Assembly: GCA_946415695.1 (NCBI GenBank)
Contig: CAMKTM010000144.1
Coordinates: 1-6,477 of the forward strand
Direction: 5' to 3'
DNA length: 6,477 nucleotides
Source of the DNA: an uncultured Prevotellaceae bacterium
GTDB taxonomy: Bacteria > Bacteroidota > Bacteroidia > Bacteroidales > Bacteroidaceae
Below the pieces are notes generated by a model, which worked only from the letters and a program-made list of their open reading frames with translations, had not been told where the DNA came from and did not search any database. Within the stretch, counting starts at the first letter, position 1, and the number at the start of each line of letters is the position of its first letter. The position numbers were made by a program, and so were the translations under genes. Positions 1 to 6,298 of the stretch are shown here, piece by piece.

Positions 1-1
1 T

Positions 2-1192
2 GAGAGTCAAGGCAAAGAACTTGAGGCAAAGCGTCTGCACGAGCGCGTCACCTACGACATCGAAATGATTCGTGAACTCGGACATTGCTCTGGCATCGAG
101 AACTATAGCCGCTACTTCGACGGACGCAAACCCGGAACCCGACCCTACTGCCTGCTCGACTTCTTCCCGAAGGACTTCCTGATGGTCATCGACGAAAGCC
201 ACGTCTCCGTTCCCCAGCTACATGCCATGTACGGCGGCGACCAGGCCCGCAAGACAACGCTCGTCGATTACGGCTTCCGCCTGCCTGCTGCCAAGGACAA
301 TCGCCCGCTCAAGTTCGAGGAGTTCCAGGAGATGACACATCAGGTCATCTACGTCAGTGCAACCCCTGCCAACTATGAAATTCAGCAAAGCGAAGGCGTC
401 GTCGTGGAACAAGTCATCAGACCCACAGGATTGCCCGACCCCTTGATTGAAGTCCGCCCAACAGAAAATCAGGTGGATGACCTTATGGAAGAGATTCAAG
501 GGTGCATCGAAAGGAAGGAGCGCGTCTTGGTCGTCACCCTTACGAAGCGAATGGCCGAGGAACTCACGGAATACCTACTTGCAGGTGGCGTCCAAGCGAC
601 ATACATCCATAGTGATGTCGATACGCTCGACAGAGTACGCATTCTCAGCGAGCTTCGTGCAGGCAAACACGATGTGCTCGTCGGCGTCAACCTCCTTCGC
701 GAAGGCCTCGACCTGCCCGAAGTCTCGCTTGTCGCCATTCTCGATGCCGACAAAGAAGGCTTCCTCCGCAACCAAAGGAGCCTGACACAGACCATCGGAC
801 GTGCAGCCCGAAACGTCAACGGCAAAGCCATCATGTATGCCGACTCAATCACCGAAAGCATGGCAGCCACCATAAACGAAACCAACCGCCGCCGCGAGAA
901 ACAGTTGCGCTACAATGCAGAGCACGGCATCACACCTCAGCAGATACGCAAGGCCGCCACAATGGGCGACCTCATTCAGCACGGCGGAGGCGAAGAAAGG
1001 GCATACGTAGAACCAGCACAATATGAAGTCCTTGCCGTTGCAGAAGCAGAGACACTAACCCTCGAACAGAAGAAACAACGCATAGCAAGCCTCAAGAAGA
1101 AGATGCAGGAAGCAGCGAAGCGCCTCGAGTTCGTAGATGCCGCCATTCTGCGCGACGAGATGCTTCACCTGCAGGCAGAAATAGATAATTAA
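2..1192 (+). CDS. uvrB: UvrABC excinuclease subunit B, C-terminal part (5' end outside window)
   Basis: UvrB is the DNA-damage-verifying helicase-like subunit of the cytoplasmic nucleotide excision repair complex; it receives lesions from UvrA and recruits UvrC for incision. The frame is open from base 2, so the gene starts upstream; 396 codons are visible, whereas the family is usually about 670-680 residues. Recognisable parts, in order, are the GHCSGIENYSR segment, the DESH Walker B/motif II at 191-202, YVSATPA, the VGVNLLREGLDLPEVSLV segment (motif V region), the QTIGRAARN arginine-finger motif VI at 788-814, and a C-terminal UVR helical pair (roughly from LEQKKQRIASLKKK to the end) that contacts UvrC. 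The stop is TAA. The ATG at 65 lies inside the conserved domain and is not the real start. The gene converges on the DUF4835 gene. Nothing indicates decay. The Walker A motif and beta-hairpin are out of view. Confidence 0.97.
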   Translation, partial: ESQGKELEAKRLHERVTYDIEMIRELGHCSGIENYSRYFDGRKPGTRPYCLLDFFPKDFLMVIDESHVSVPQLHAMYGGDQARKTTLVDYGFRLPAAKDNRPLKFEEFQEMTHQVIYVSATPANYEIQQSEGVVVEQVIRPTGLPDPLIEVRPTENQVDDLMEEIQGCIERKERVLVVTLTKRMAEELTEYLLAGGVQATYIHSDVDTLDRVRILSELRAGKHDVLVGVNLLREGLDLPEVSLVAILDADKEGFLRNQRSLTQTIGRAARNVNGKAIMYADSITESMAATINETNRRREKQLRYNAEHGITPQQIRKAATMGDLIQHGGGEERAYVEPAQYEVLAVAEAETLTLEQKKQRIASLKKKMQEAAKRLEFVDAAILRDEMLHLQAEIDN

Positions 1193-1277
1193 GGAAATCG
1201 GATGGAAAAAGGAGGTCTGTTCCACGAAAAGTCATTTTCGCTTTTCAAGGGAATCGCATACCATCCCGAAAAACAAG

Positions 1278-1365
1278 CCACGCTCTTATTGGAATAAAGG
1301 CACGCTCTTATTACAAACAAGCCACGCTCTTATTGAAATAAGGCCATGCTCTTATTGGTATAAGT
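1278..1365. repeat. Four-copy 22-bp tandem repeat in the uvrB / DUF4835 convergent gap
   Basis: The core CACGCTCTTATT starts at 1279, 1301 and 1323, and a CATGCTCTTATT variant at 1345, exactly 22 bp apart. The units therefore run 1278-1299, 1300-1321, 1322-1343 and 1344-1365. The first 12-13 bases are nearly invariant and the last 9 vary (GGAATAAAG, ACAAACAAG, GAAATAAGG, GGTATAAGT). Units 3 and 4 each contain a small hairpin, CTTAT-N4-ATAAG. The ACAAG just before unit 1 matches the end of unit 2, which suggests a partial fifth unit. The period is not a multiple of three and the array lies between two stop codons, so it is not coding. Function is unknown; a role in transcription termination between the convergent genes is possible but no T-tract supports it. 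Confidence 0.9.
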
Positions 1366-1416
1366 CAAGTCTTTGTTGTCCGGGGAAACAATTTTACCGA
1401 ACAGAAATCTTTCTTT

Positions 1417-2343
1417 TTACTGCTTTATCTTGTCCCAGGTATTGCTCTGCGAGGCATCGATGGCAAAGAGGACTTCGTATGCTTTGTCCTTCTCTTCCTT
1501 TGTGCCTTTCTTCGAGAAGATGTTGACCAGTTCGTCGCGCTTGTACTCCGTGAAGAGCTGTGCCACTTTCGACATGGTCTTGGCACGGTTGGCTTCGCGA
1601 AGCAGGTCCAACGCATCGGCAATGGTGGCCCGTGCACTGTCGGGAGCCTCGAACATACGGTCGAGCCCTTTGCGGTGGTAAATGTAGTTGAATTCGCGCA
1701 TCCCCTCCATAGAAGTGTCCAAATAGTCGTTGAGCAGGGCACAGCGGTTGCTCATGTCGCCGAATGGTTTCCAGCCCGGAAAGTCCATGCTCTCGCCTGC
1801 CGTTGCAATGTCCTGGGCAATTTGAAAGCAATCGGTGCCTCCCTTCGGAGCCATGGTGTCGAGGTCCATACCTATTATCATGTAGGCATAGTAGGAAAGA
1901 AGAGCCACGAGGTTGTTGTCTATCTGGTTCGGCTGATACTCAAGCTGGTCGAACTCGGTGAACACGAAAGTGAAGTCGGCATCGTTCACGGCGTAGGCAA
2001 TCGTGTTGTAGTTGCTGCCATAGACGGGACGACTGCAATTCATCATCAAACTGCATTCGAAGGTGTTCTCCTCCTGCTTGTAGGTGTTCACCGTGATGTT
2101 GAAGTTGCACTGTATCTTCTCGTTCTCGCGAAAAGGTATCTCAGTCCATTTGTGGTTGTTGAGGAAGTCTGTCAGCTTGGTCTGCAAGGCATCGAACACT
2201 TCTGTCCGCGTGCCCTCGATTTGCGCATGATTGACCGTCACACGGGCTTCAAGCTCCTGCGCAAGAACAAGGGGCAAGGAGGAAGGAGCAAAGAGCAAGA
2301 GAAAAGATATGATAACCTTGTGTCTGTTCATTATTTCTTTCAT
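1417..2343 (-). CDS. porD: DUF4835 family secreted protein (PorD-like, type IX secretion-associated)
   Basis: The product has 308 residues and looks like the Bacteroidetes DUF4835 family, which recent annotation labels PorD, a type IX secretion system protein; I rely on memory for that name and its biochemical role is not clear to me. A Sec signal peptide is visible: basic start (NRHK), hydrophobic stretch VIISFLLLF to LPLVLA, and probable signal peptidase I cleavage before QELEA. The mature start QELEARVTVNHAQIEGT and the LLSYYAYMIIGMDLD and GWKPF segments fit the family. The protein is expected in the periplasm or at the outer membrane. Its ATG overlaps the coaBC stop by one base (TAATG), suggesting coupled translation; a second ATG at 2331 (MNRHK) would give a more typical signal peptide and is an equally plausible start. 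It is last in the minus-strand cluster; recN, which I recall often follows in relatives, is absent. Confidence 0.88.
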   Translation of the reverse strand: MKEIMNRHKVIISFLLLFAPSSLPLVLAQELEARVTVNHAQIEGTRTEVFDALQTKLTDFLNNHKWTEIPFRENEKIQCNFNITVNTYKQEENTFECSLMMNCSRPVYGSNYNTIAYAVNDADFTFVFTEFDQLEYQPNQIDNNLVALLSYYAYMIIGMDLDTMAPKGGTDCFQIAQDIATAGESMDFPGWKPFGDMSNRCALLNDYLDTSMEGMREFNYIYHRKGLDRMFEAPDSARATIADALDLLREANRAKTMSKVAQLFTEYKRDELVNIFSKKGTKEEKDKAYEVLFAIDASQSNTWDKIKQ

Positions 2344-3572
2344 TATTTCATTTGTTGAACCAGATGTTCGACAATGTCCTCTGCTACTTCACGCTTCGAC
2401 TTAGTGTCGTAAGCAGTAGTGCCTTTATGTCGGTCGATGATTGTCACCTTGTTGGTGTCAACGCGGAAGCCAGCTCCTTTGTCCTGAAGGCTGTTCAGGA
2501 CGATGAAGTCCAGATTCTTACGTTCCATCTTCTCTTGGGCATTCTTGAGTTCATTGTCAGTCTCAAGCGCAAAGCCAACGAGCACCTGGCTCTTTTTCTT
2601 GACGGAACCAAGTGCTGCGGCAATGTCCCTTGTGGGCTGCAACTCAAGCTTCAAGTTGTCGCCCTTCCGCTTTATCTTCGTGTCGGCAGTCGTCTTCGGC
2701 GTGAAGTCTGCCACTGCGGCACAAAGGATGGCAATGTCGGCTTTCTTGAAGTGCTTCGTTGCAGCTTCATACATCTCTGCGGCGCTCTCCACATCAATGC
2801 GTTTGATGCCGGGATGTTTTGCCTGCAGCACGACAGGACCGCTAACGAGCGTCACCTCTGCTCCCTGTTCGGCACACACTTCTGCTAAGGCAAAGCCCAT
2901 CTTTCCGCTGCTGTAGTTGCCAATAAAGCGGACTGGGTCTATCTTCTCGTAAGTAGGCCCGGCCGTAATGAGCACTTTCTGGCCTGAAAGCTTTTGCTGC
3001 CGTTTGAAGTATTGTTCCAAGACATCGACTATCTTCTCCGGCTCTTCCATGCGTCCTTTGCCTTCGAGCTTTGAAGCAAGGAAACCGGTACCTGGCTCGA
3101 TGATATGGTTGCCGTAGGAGGCTAACTTCTGCAGATTGGCCTGCGTGGAAGGGTGAGCATACATATCAAGGTCCATTGCAGGAGCGATGAATACTGGCGC
3201 CTTGACTTTCCCTTCGGTCGTCGAGCTTTGCTTCATGCTCAAATAAGTGGTGACAAGCATGTTGTCGGCAATGCCGTTTGCCATCTTGCCGATAGTACTT
3301 GCCGAAGCCGGAGCGATGAGCATTGCATCCGCCCAAAGCCCGAGGCTGACATGGGAATGCCAGCTACCGTCTCTGCGGTCGAAGAACTCGCTGACGACTG
3401 GTTTCTGCGTCAAGGTGGAAAGCGTAAGAGGCGTGATGAACTCCTTTGCCGAAGGGGTCATCACGACCTGCACCTCAGCTCCTTTCTTGATGAGAAGACG
3501 AGCGAGGACGCATGCTTTATAAGCAGCAATGCTTCCTGTAATGCCAAGCACTATCTTCTTATTTTCCAGCAT
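2343..3572 (-). CDS. coaBC: Bifunctional phosphopantothenoylcysteine decarboxylase / phosphopantothenate-cysteine ligase
   Basis: CoaBC carries out two consecutive steps of coenzyme A synthesis in the cytoplasm: the CoaB half joins 4'-phosphopantothenate to cysteine, and the FMN-dependent CoaC half decarboxylates the product to 4'-phosphopantetheine. At 409 residues it is the normal fused length. The CoaC half (about 1-190) shows GITGSIAAYKA, the catalytic-type His74 in HVSLGLWAD, APASASTIGKMANGIADN, PAMDLDMY (131-138) and GKGRM. The CoaB half (about 196-409) shows LITAGPTYEKIDPVRFIGNYSSGKMG with Asn219, AAVADF at 285-290, the lysine-rich KIKRK at 299-303, and DFIVLNS. Two CoaC positions differ from the E. 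coli enzyme: the PxMN Asn is Asp134, and the Cys of the substrate flap is Ser167. I believe both are usual in Bacteroidetes, so this is not evidence of inactivity. The start overlaps the upstream exonuclease by 14 nt and the end overlaps the DUF4835 ATG by 1 nt, consistent with one operon. Confidence 0.97.
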   Translation of the reverse strand: MLENKKIVLGITGSIAAYKACVLARLLIKKGAEVQVVMTPSAKEFITPLTLSTLTQKPVVSEFFDRRDGSWHSHVSLGLWADAMLIAPASASTIGKMANGIADNMLVTTYLSMKQSSTTEGKVKAPVFIAPAMDLDMYAHPSTQANLQKLASYGNHIIEPGTGFLASKLEGKGRMEEPEKIVDVLEQYFKRQQKLSGQKVLITAGPTYEKIDPVRFIGNYSSGKMGFALAEVCAEQGAEVTLVSGPVVLQAKHPGIKRIDVESAAEMYEAATKHFKKADIAILCAAVADFTPKTTADTKIKRKGDNLKLELQPTRDIAAALGSVKKKSQVLVGFALETDNELKNAQEKMERKNLDFIVLNSLQDKGAGFRVDTNKVTIIDRHKGTTAYDTKSKREVAEDIVEHLVQQMK

Positions 3573-4326
3573 ATTTCAATGCAAGTCGTTCAAGAGTTTG
3601 TTTCGTGTTCTGAGTAAAGGCTCCCTGCAGCATCCAATGCTTGAAGTTCGGGTCTTTCCTAAGTACGTCCTTAACAGCTTGACCTTTGTACTTGCCGAAG
3701 TTAATAATCTCGACATTGTTCTCGTCATAGACAAAGCGGCAGGCAAGGTCAACGCCCTTGTAAAGCTGGCTGAAGTCAGCGAGATAAGCCACATCGTTCT
3801 TCAGGTCAGCATAGCGGTCAAGCTGAGCTTCAAGAACCTCCAAGGTGGCTCTCGTGTCGGCCAAAGCACTATGGGCGTTCTCCAGCTTCTTTCCACAATA
3901 GAACTTATAGGCAGCCACAAGGGTGCGTTGTTCCATCTTGTGGAAGATGTTCTGCACGTCGATCAGCTTCTTCTCGTTGACATGGATGTCAATGCCGCAG
4001 AGTGCGAACTCCTCGGCCAACATCGGCACGTCGAACTTGTTGCTGTTGTAGCCAGCCAAGTCGCAGTTCTCAAAGACTTTTGCCAGTTCCGCAGCCTTCT
4101 CGGCAAAGGTGGGACAGTCCTTGACGTCCTTATCCGTAATGCCATTGACCTCGCTTGCTTCCTTCGAGATGGGCACTCCCGGGTTGAATCTCAACGTCTC
4201 CGCTCTCTCGTTGCCGTTTGGCTCAATACGGATGAAACATAACTCTACGATGTGGTCCTTGCCAATCGTCAATCCTGTCGTTTCGAGGTCGAAGAAGATA
4301 ATGGGCCGCTCAAGCTTAAGTTTCAT
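3559..4326 (-). CDS. DEDDh-family 3'-5' exonuclease (DnaQ/Pol III epsilon-like, ExoX-like C-terminus)
   Basis: This 255-residue protein has a complete DnaQ-type exonuclease domain. Exo I is FFDLETTGL with Asp13 and Glu15, Exo II is AGYNSNKFDVPML with Asp99, and Exo III is AHSALADTRAT with His152 and Asp157, so all five DEDDh metal-binding and catalytic residues are present. After a linker, residues about 200-250 (NFGKYKGQAVKDVL, DPNFKHWMLQG) resemble the small C-terminal domain of exodeoxyribonuclease X-like proteins. The expected activity is removal of nucleotides from DNA 3' ends in the cytoplasm, in proofreading or in end-trimming during repair. Its position directly downstream of dnaN supports a DNA replication or repair role, but the ExoX-like tail makes it uncertain that it is the replicative proofreading subunit, so I give no symbol. 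It overlaps coaBC by 14 nt. No promoter of the TAnnTTTG type is visible just upstream, so it probably depends on dnaN transcription. Confidence 0.92.
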   Translation of the reverse strand: MKLKLERPIIFFDLETTGLTIGKDHIVELCFIRIEPNGNERAETLRFNPGVPISKEASEVNGITDKDVKDCPTFAEKAAELAKVFENCDLAGYNSNKFDVPMLAEEFALCGIDIHVNEKKLIDVQNIFHKMEQRTLVAAYKFYCGKKLENAHSALADTRATLEVLEAQLDRYADLKNDVAYLADFSQLYKGVDLACRFVYDENNVEIINFGKYKGQAVKDVLRKDPNFKHWMLQGAFTQNTKQTLERLALKYAGK

Positions 4327-4342
4327 TGTTGTTTTAATTCAT

Positions 4343-4431
4343 AATTTACAATTCATAATTCATAATTAAGGCTACGCACTGATTCTTCGCGAAAGTGAAA
4401 ATTATGAATTATGAATTATGAATTGTAAATT
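4343..4431. repeat. AT-rich inverted-repeat element between dnaN and the exonuclease gene
   Basis: A perfect 25-bp inverted repeat pairs 4343-4367 with 4407-4431; the right side continues as heptamer sequence inward to 4400. The arms are built of heptamers: ATTATGA at 4401, 4408 and 4415 then ATTGTAA at 4422 on the right, with complementary TCATAAT units on the left. The 39-nt loop holds AAGGCTACGC and the palindrome TTCGCGAA (4386-4393). On the dnaN transcript the stem begins six nucleotides after the dnaN stop, so it would form a long, weak A-U hairpin between dnaN and exonuclease messages. It may modulate read-through or RNA stability, but it lacks a GC-rich stem with a U-tract. The same element occurs at 6199-6418. 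It resembles a REP- or MITE-like intergenic repeat. Confidence 0.9.
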
Positions 4432-4437
4432 GACTTG

Positions 4438-5562
4438 TCAGTCCTCCACGCGCATCGGCATGAGAAGCATCAGCACCTCATCCTCCGGGTTGTCGTCTGC
4501 AGGACGGATGACACCGGGACGGCTTGGGTCGGCCACCTCAATCTTGAGTGTCTCGCTGTCCAAGATGGAAGCTATCTCAATGAGGAAAGTGCAGCTGAAG
4601 CCAATGCTGATTGGATTGCTTGTATATTCGCAAATGATGAACTCCTCGGCACGTGTGGAGTATTCGTTGTCCTGACCTGTCAGCTTGATATTGTTGTTGG
4701 ACAATTCGAGCTTTACGAGACCGCTGCTTTGGTTGCAGAAGACACTGACACGCTTCAAGGCACTCATCAGGGCCAGGCGGTCAACACGGGCTGAGAAGGG
4801 GTTGTTCTCGGGAATGACGGCGTTGTAGTTGGGGTAACGGCCTTCGATGAGACGGAAGTGCATCACCATGTCGGCAGAAGAGATGGTTGCCTTTTCGTTG
4901 TCGAATGCAATGGTGATGTTCTCTTCGTCTTTTGTCAGCACAGCCTTCAGTATAGCGGAAACCTTCTTCTGAAGGATAAAGCCGGCAGTCAGGCCACTCT
5001 GAACAGAGCGATTTGTGTTTCGCACCAGTTTACGACCATCTGTACCAGCAAAAACGACACAATCAGGCTTGATGTCGACATAAATGCCGTTCATCACGAG
5101 GCGAATCTCGTCGTTAGCAGTAGCGAAGAGGCAACGGTTGATGCCGTTGAGCAGTACGCTGGCAGGCATTTCAACACGAATTGCATCCTCACCCACAGTC
5201 TTTGCCATAGGATAAGGAGCTGCGTCCATGGCCATCACGACGAACGAGCCGGAGTTGTGAACAACCTTCACTTCCTGAGTCTCAGGATTGTAACCAATGT
5301 TAAGAGGCTGTTCGGCCAGTTCCTTCATCGACTCCATTATCGTCTTGGCAGGGATGCAGAAACGCGCATCACCGCTTTGCTCAATGGCTGGAACTGATGT
5401 AATGAAATACTTTTCGCTGTCAGAAGCCGTAATGGTAATTGTCCCTCCTGCAACATCCAGCAGGAAACAATCCAGAATGGGCATAGAGTTCTTGCTTGCC
5501 ATCACTTTGCTGGCAGCAGTCAGACGGCCATAAAAAGCCGTGCTTGAAACTTTGAAATTCAT
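4438..5562 (-). CDS. dnaN: DNA polymerase III beta subunit (sliding clamp)
   Basis: DnaN forms the ring-shaped homodimeric clamp that tethers DNA polymerase III, and many repair enzymes, to DNA. The 374-residue length is standard for three consecutive clamp folds (about 1-120, 125-245 and 250-374). Family signatures include the N-terminal MNFKVSSTAFYGRLTAASKV with KNSMPIL, TDGRKLV (174-180) in the second domain, FRLIEGRYPNYNAVIP (236-251) at the start of the third, and the C-terminal LLMPMRVED, which lies by the hydrophobic pocket where clamp-binding motifs dock. The ATG at 5562 begins the conserved N-terminus directly and follows a good Bacteroidetes promoter. The gene heads the minus-strand cluster and is divergent from the DUF3127 gene. 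dnaA is not in view, so this is not visibly an origin region. The stop is TGA at 4438-4440. Confidence 0.98.
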   Translation of the reverse strand: MNFKVSSTAFYGRLTAASKVMASKNSMPILDCFLLDVAGGTITITASDSEKYFITSVPAIEQSGDARFCIPAKTIMESMKELAEQPLNIGYNPETQEVKVVHNSGSFVVMAMDAAPYPMAKTVGEDAIRVEMPASVLLNGINRCLFATANDEIRLVMNGIYVDIKPDCVVFAGTDGRKLVRNTNRSVQSGLTAGFILQKKVSAILKAVLTKDEENITIAFDNEKATISSADMVMHFRLIEGRYPNYNAVIPENNPFSARVDRLALMSALKRVSVFCNQSSGLVKLELSNNNIKLTGQDNEYSTRAEEFIICEYTSNPISIGFSCTFLIEIASILDSETLKIEVADPSRPGVIRPADDNPEDEVLMLLMPMRVED

Positions 5563-5600
5563 AAAGAAATATACTATTTGACTGTTTACTATTTACTATT
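5563..5600 (-). repeat. Heptamer-like repeats in the dnaN 5' leader
   Basis: Read on the minus strand, the presumed dnaN leader carries two AAATAGT units in tandem, then AAACAGT and a further AAATAGT one base later, before the ATG. The sequence is A/T-rich and has no Shine-Dalgarno-like GGAGG, as is common in Bacteroidetes. The array may simply keep the leader unstructured for initiation. No function is established, and a chance low-complexity origin is possible. Confidence 0.5.
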
Positions 5601-5608
5601 TCGCAGCA

Positions 5609-5639
5609 CAAAGTTATGTTTTTTTCGTGCGACAACAAA
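5609..5639 (-). promoter_or_regulatory. Bacteroidetes-type promoter for dnaN
   Basis: On the minus strand, TTTG (5636-5639) is followed after exactly 19 nt by TAACTTTG (5609-5616), which matches the Bacteroides consensus -33 TTTG and -7 TAnnTTTG. Transcription should start a few bases downstream, near 5600-5604, leaving a leader of about 40 nt before the dnaN ATG. It probably drives dnaN and, by read-through, the three following genes. Confidence 0.75.
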
Positions 5640-5711
5640 GAAAAGACATAAAAAAAACACACAAAGCGAAAAACTTTAATCCACAATGTATAATCTTTAA
5701 TCTTTTTTTCT

Positions 5712-5719
5712 TACCTTTG
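5712..5719 (+). promoter_or_regulatory. Probable -7 promoter element for the DUF3127 gene
   Basis: TACCTTTG matches the Bacteroidetes -7 motif TAnnTTTG and lies 34 nt before the DUF3127 ATG, so a leader of about 28 nt is expected. No clear TTTG is found at the usual -33 spacing; the upstream DNA is A/T-rich with a T-tract (5704-5709). The promoter call therefore rests on the -7 motif and position. Confidence 0.55.
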
Positions 5720-5753
5720 CACGAAAATCATAACAAAACACAACATAAACAAT

Positions 5754-6182
5754 ATGGAATTAACAGGAAAAATAATAGCCGAGTTCAACGAACGCGGCGG
5801 CATCAGTAGCAGGACAGGCAATGAGTGGAAAGCCAAGTCGTACGTCTTAGAGGTACCGGGAGAATTTCCCCGCAAAATGGTATTCGACGTTTTCGGCGTT
5901 GACCGTCTCCAGGCATTCAACATACAGGTTGGCGAGCAACTGACCGTTTTCTTCGACATTGATGCCCACGAGTACAACGGACGCTGGTTCAACGACGTCC
6001 GAGCCTTCCGCATCGACCGCGGCCAAACAGCACCAACTGCAGCCACAGAAGCAGGCGAAGCCCCCGCAGCAAACCCCGAAGCAGCACCCGCAACACAAGC
6101 TGCAGCTTCTGCACCACAGGTTGACGCTGCCACAACCATTCCTTTCGAAGCACCCTCGGCAACAGACGACCTGCCATTCTAA
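5754..6182 (+). CDS. DUF3127 protein with OB-fold-like domain and SSB-like acidic tip
   Basis: This 142-residue protein matches my recollection of the Bacteroidetes DUF3127 family, whose function is not established. Residues 1-88 form a compact beta-rich domain: MELTGKIIAEFNERG, KSYVLEVPGEFPRKMVFDVFG, VGEQLTVFFDIDAHEYNGRWFNDVRAFRI. This pattern resembles an OB-fold, including the tryptophan and phenylalanine of GRWFNDVRAF in the last strand, as in many single-strand DNA-binding proteins. Residues 89-127 are an Ala/Pro/Thr/Gln-rich, probably disordered linker, and the chain ends TDDLPF, closely resembling the DDDIPF tip with which bacterial SSB recruits repair proteins. The layout is thus that of a small SSB: OB domain, linker, tip. 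I infer, but cannot show, nucleic acid binding. The gene is divergent from dnaN. The ATG follows an A-rich leader without a Shine-Dalgarno site. It is not the canonical SSB, which I would expect elsewhere in the genome. Confidence 0.85.
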   Translation: MELTGKIIAEFNERGGISSRTGNEWKAKSYVLEVPGEFPRKMVFDVFGVDRLQAFNIQVGEQLTVFFDIDAHEYNGRWFNDVRAFRIDRGQTAPTAATEAGEAPAANPEAAPATQAAASAPQVDAATTIPFEAPSATDDLPF

Positions 6183-6198
6183 GCAATTCACAGTTTTC

Positions 6199-6298
6199 AA
6201 TTCATAATTCATAATTCAGGCTACGCCATCAGTTTAGCGATTTAGCGAAGGAGATAATTATAAATTAAGCATTATGAATTATGAATTATGAATTAATT
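6199..6298. repeat. Second copy of the heptamer / GGCTACGC inverted-repeat element
   Basis: The left arm from 6199 has two TCATAAT units followed by AGGCTACGCC. The spacer contains TTTAGCGA twice in tandem (6233-6240, 6241-6248) and GCGAAGGAGATAATTATAAA. The right arm has three ATTATGA units at 6271-6291 and ends AATTAATT. Order and content match the element at 4343-4431: left heptamers, GGCTACGC, a GCGAA-containing spacer that resembles GCGAAAGTGAAAATTATGAA there, then right heptamers. It begins about 17 nt after the DUF3127 stop and could form a hairpin at the 3' end of that message. Confidence 0.8.

Noticed and set aside
1225..1240. CGAAAA-GTCA-TTTTCG hairpin as a uvrB terminator
   Set aside because: The stem is only six mostly A-T pairs and is followed by CTTTTC rather than a clear T-tract, so it is too weak to call.
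1202..1297. A 31-codon + strand open frame (starting MEKGGLFHEKSF) just after uvrB
   Set aside because: It runs into the 22-bp repeat, ending inside unit 1, and has no promoter, conserved feature or known family; chance is the simplest explanation.
1278..1365. CRISPR array
   Set aside because: The repeats are 22 bp tandem with only about 9 bases of partly similar DNA between the fixed halves, and there are no spacers and no cas genes.
1675..2358. A 227-codon open frame on the + strand opposite the DUF4835 gene
   Set aside because: It is fully antisense to a gene with a signal peptide and family match, resembles no family I know, and its composition is that of a complementary-frame shadow.
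3529..4242. A 237-codon open frame on the + strand opposite the exonuclease gene
   Set aside because: The opposite strand has all five DEDDh catalytic residues in order; this frame has no recognisable domain and is a shadow.
4858..5397. A 179-codon open frame on the + strand opposite dnaN
   Set aside because: It is antisense to an unmistakable sliding clamp gene and has no family resemblance.
5711..6139. A 142-codon open frame on the minus strand opposite the DUF3127 gene
   Set aside because: Its Ala/Ser/Gly/Cys-rich composition mirrors the Ala/Pro linker of the real gene, and it would overlap that gene's promoter.
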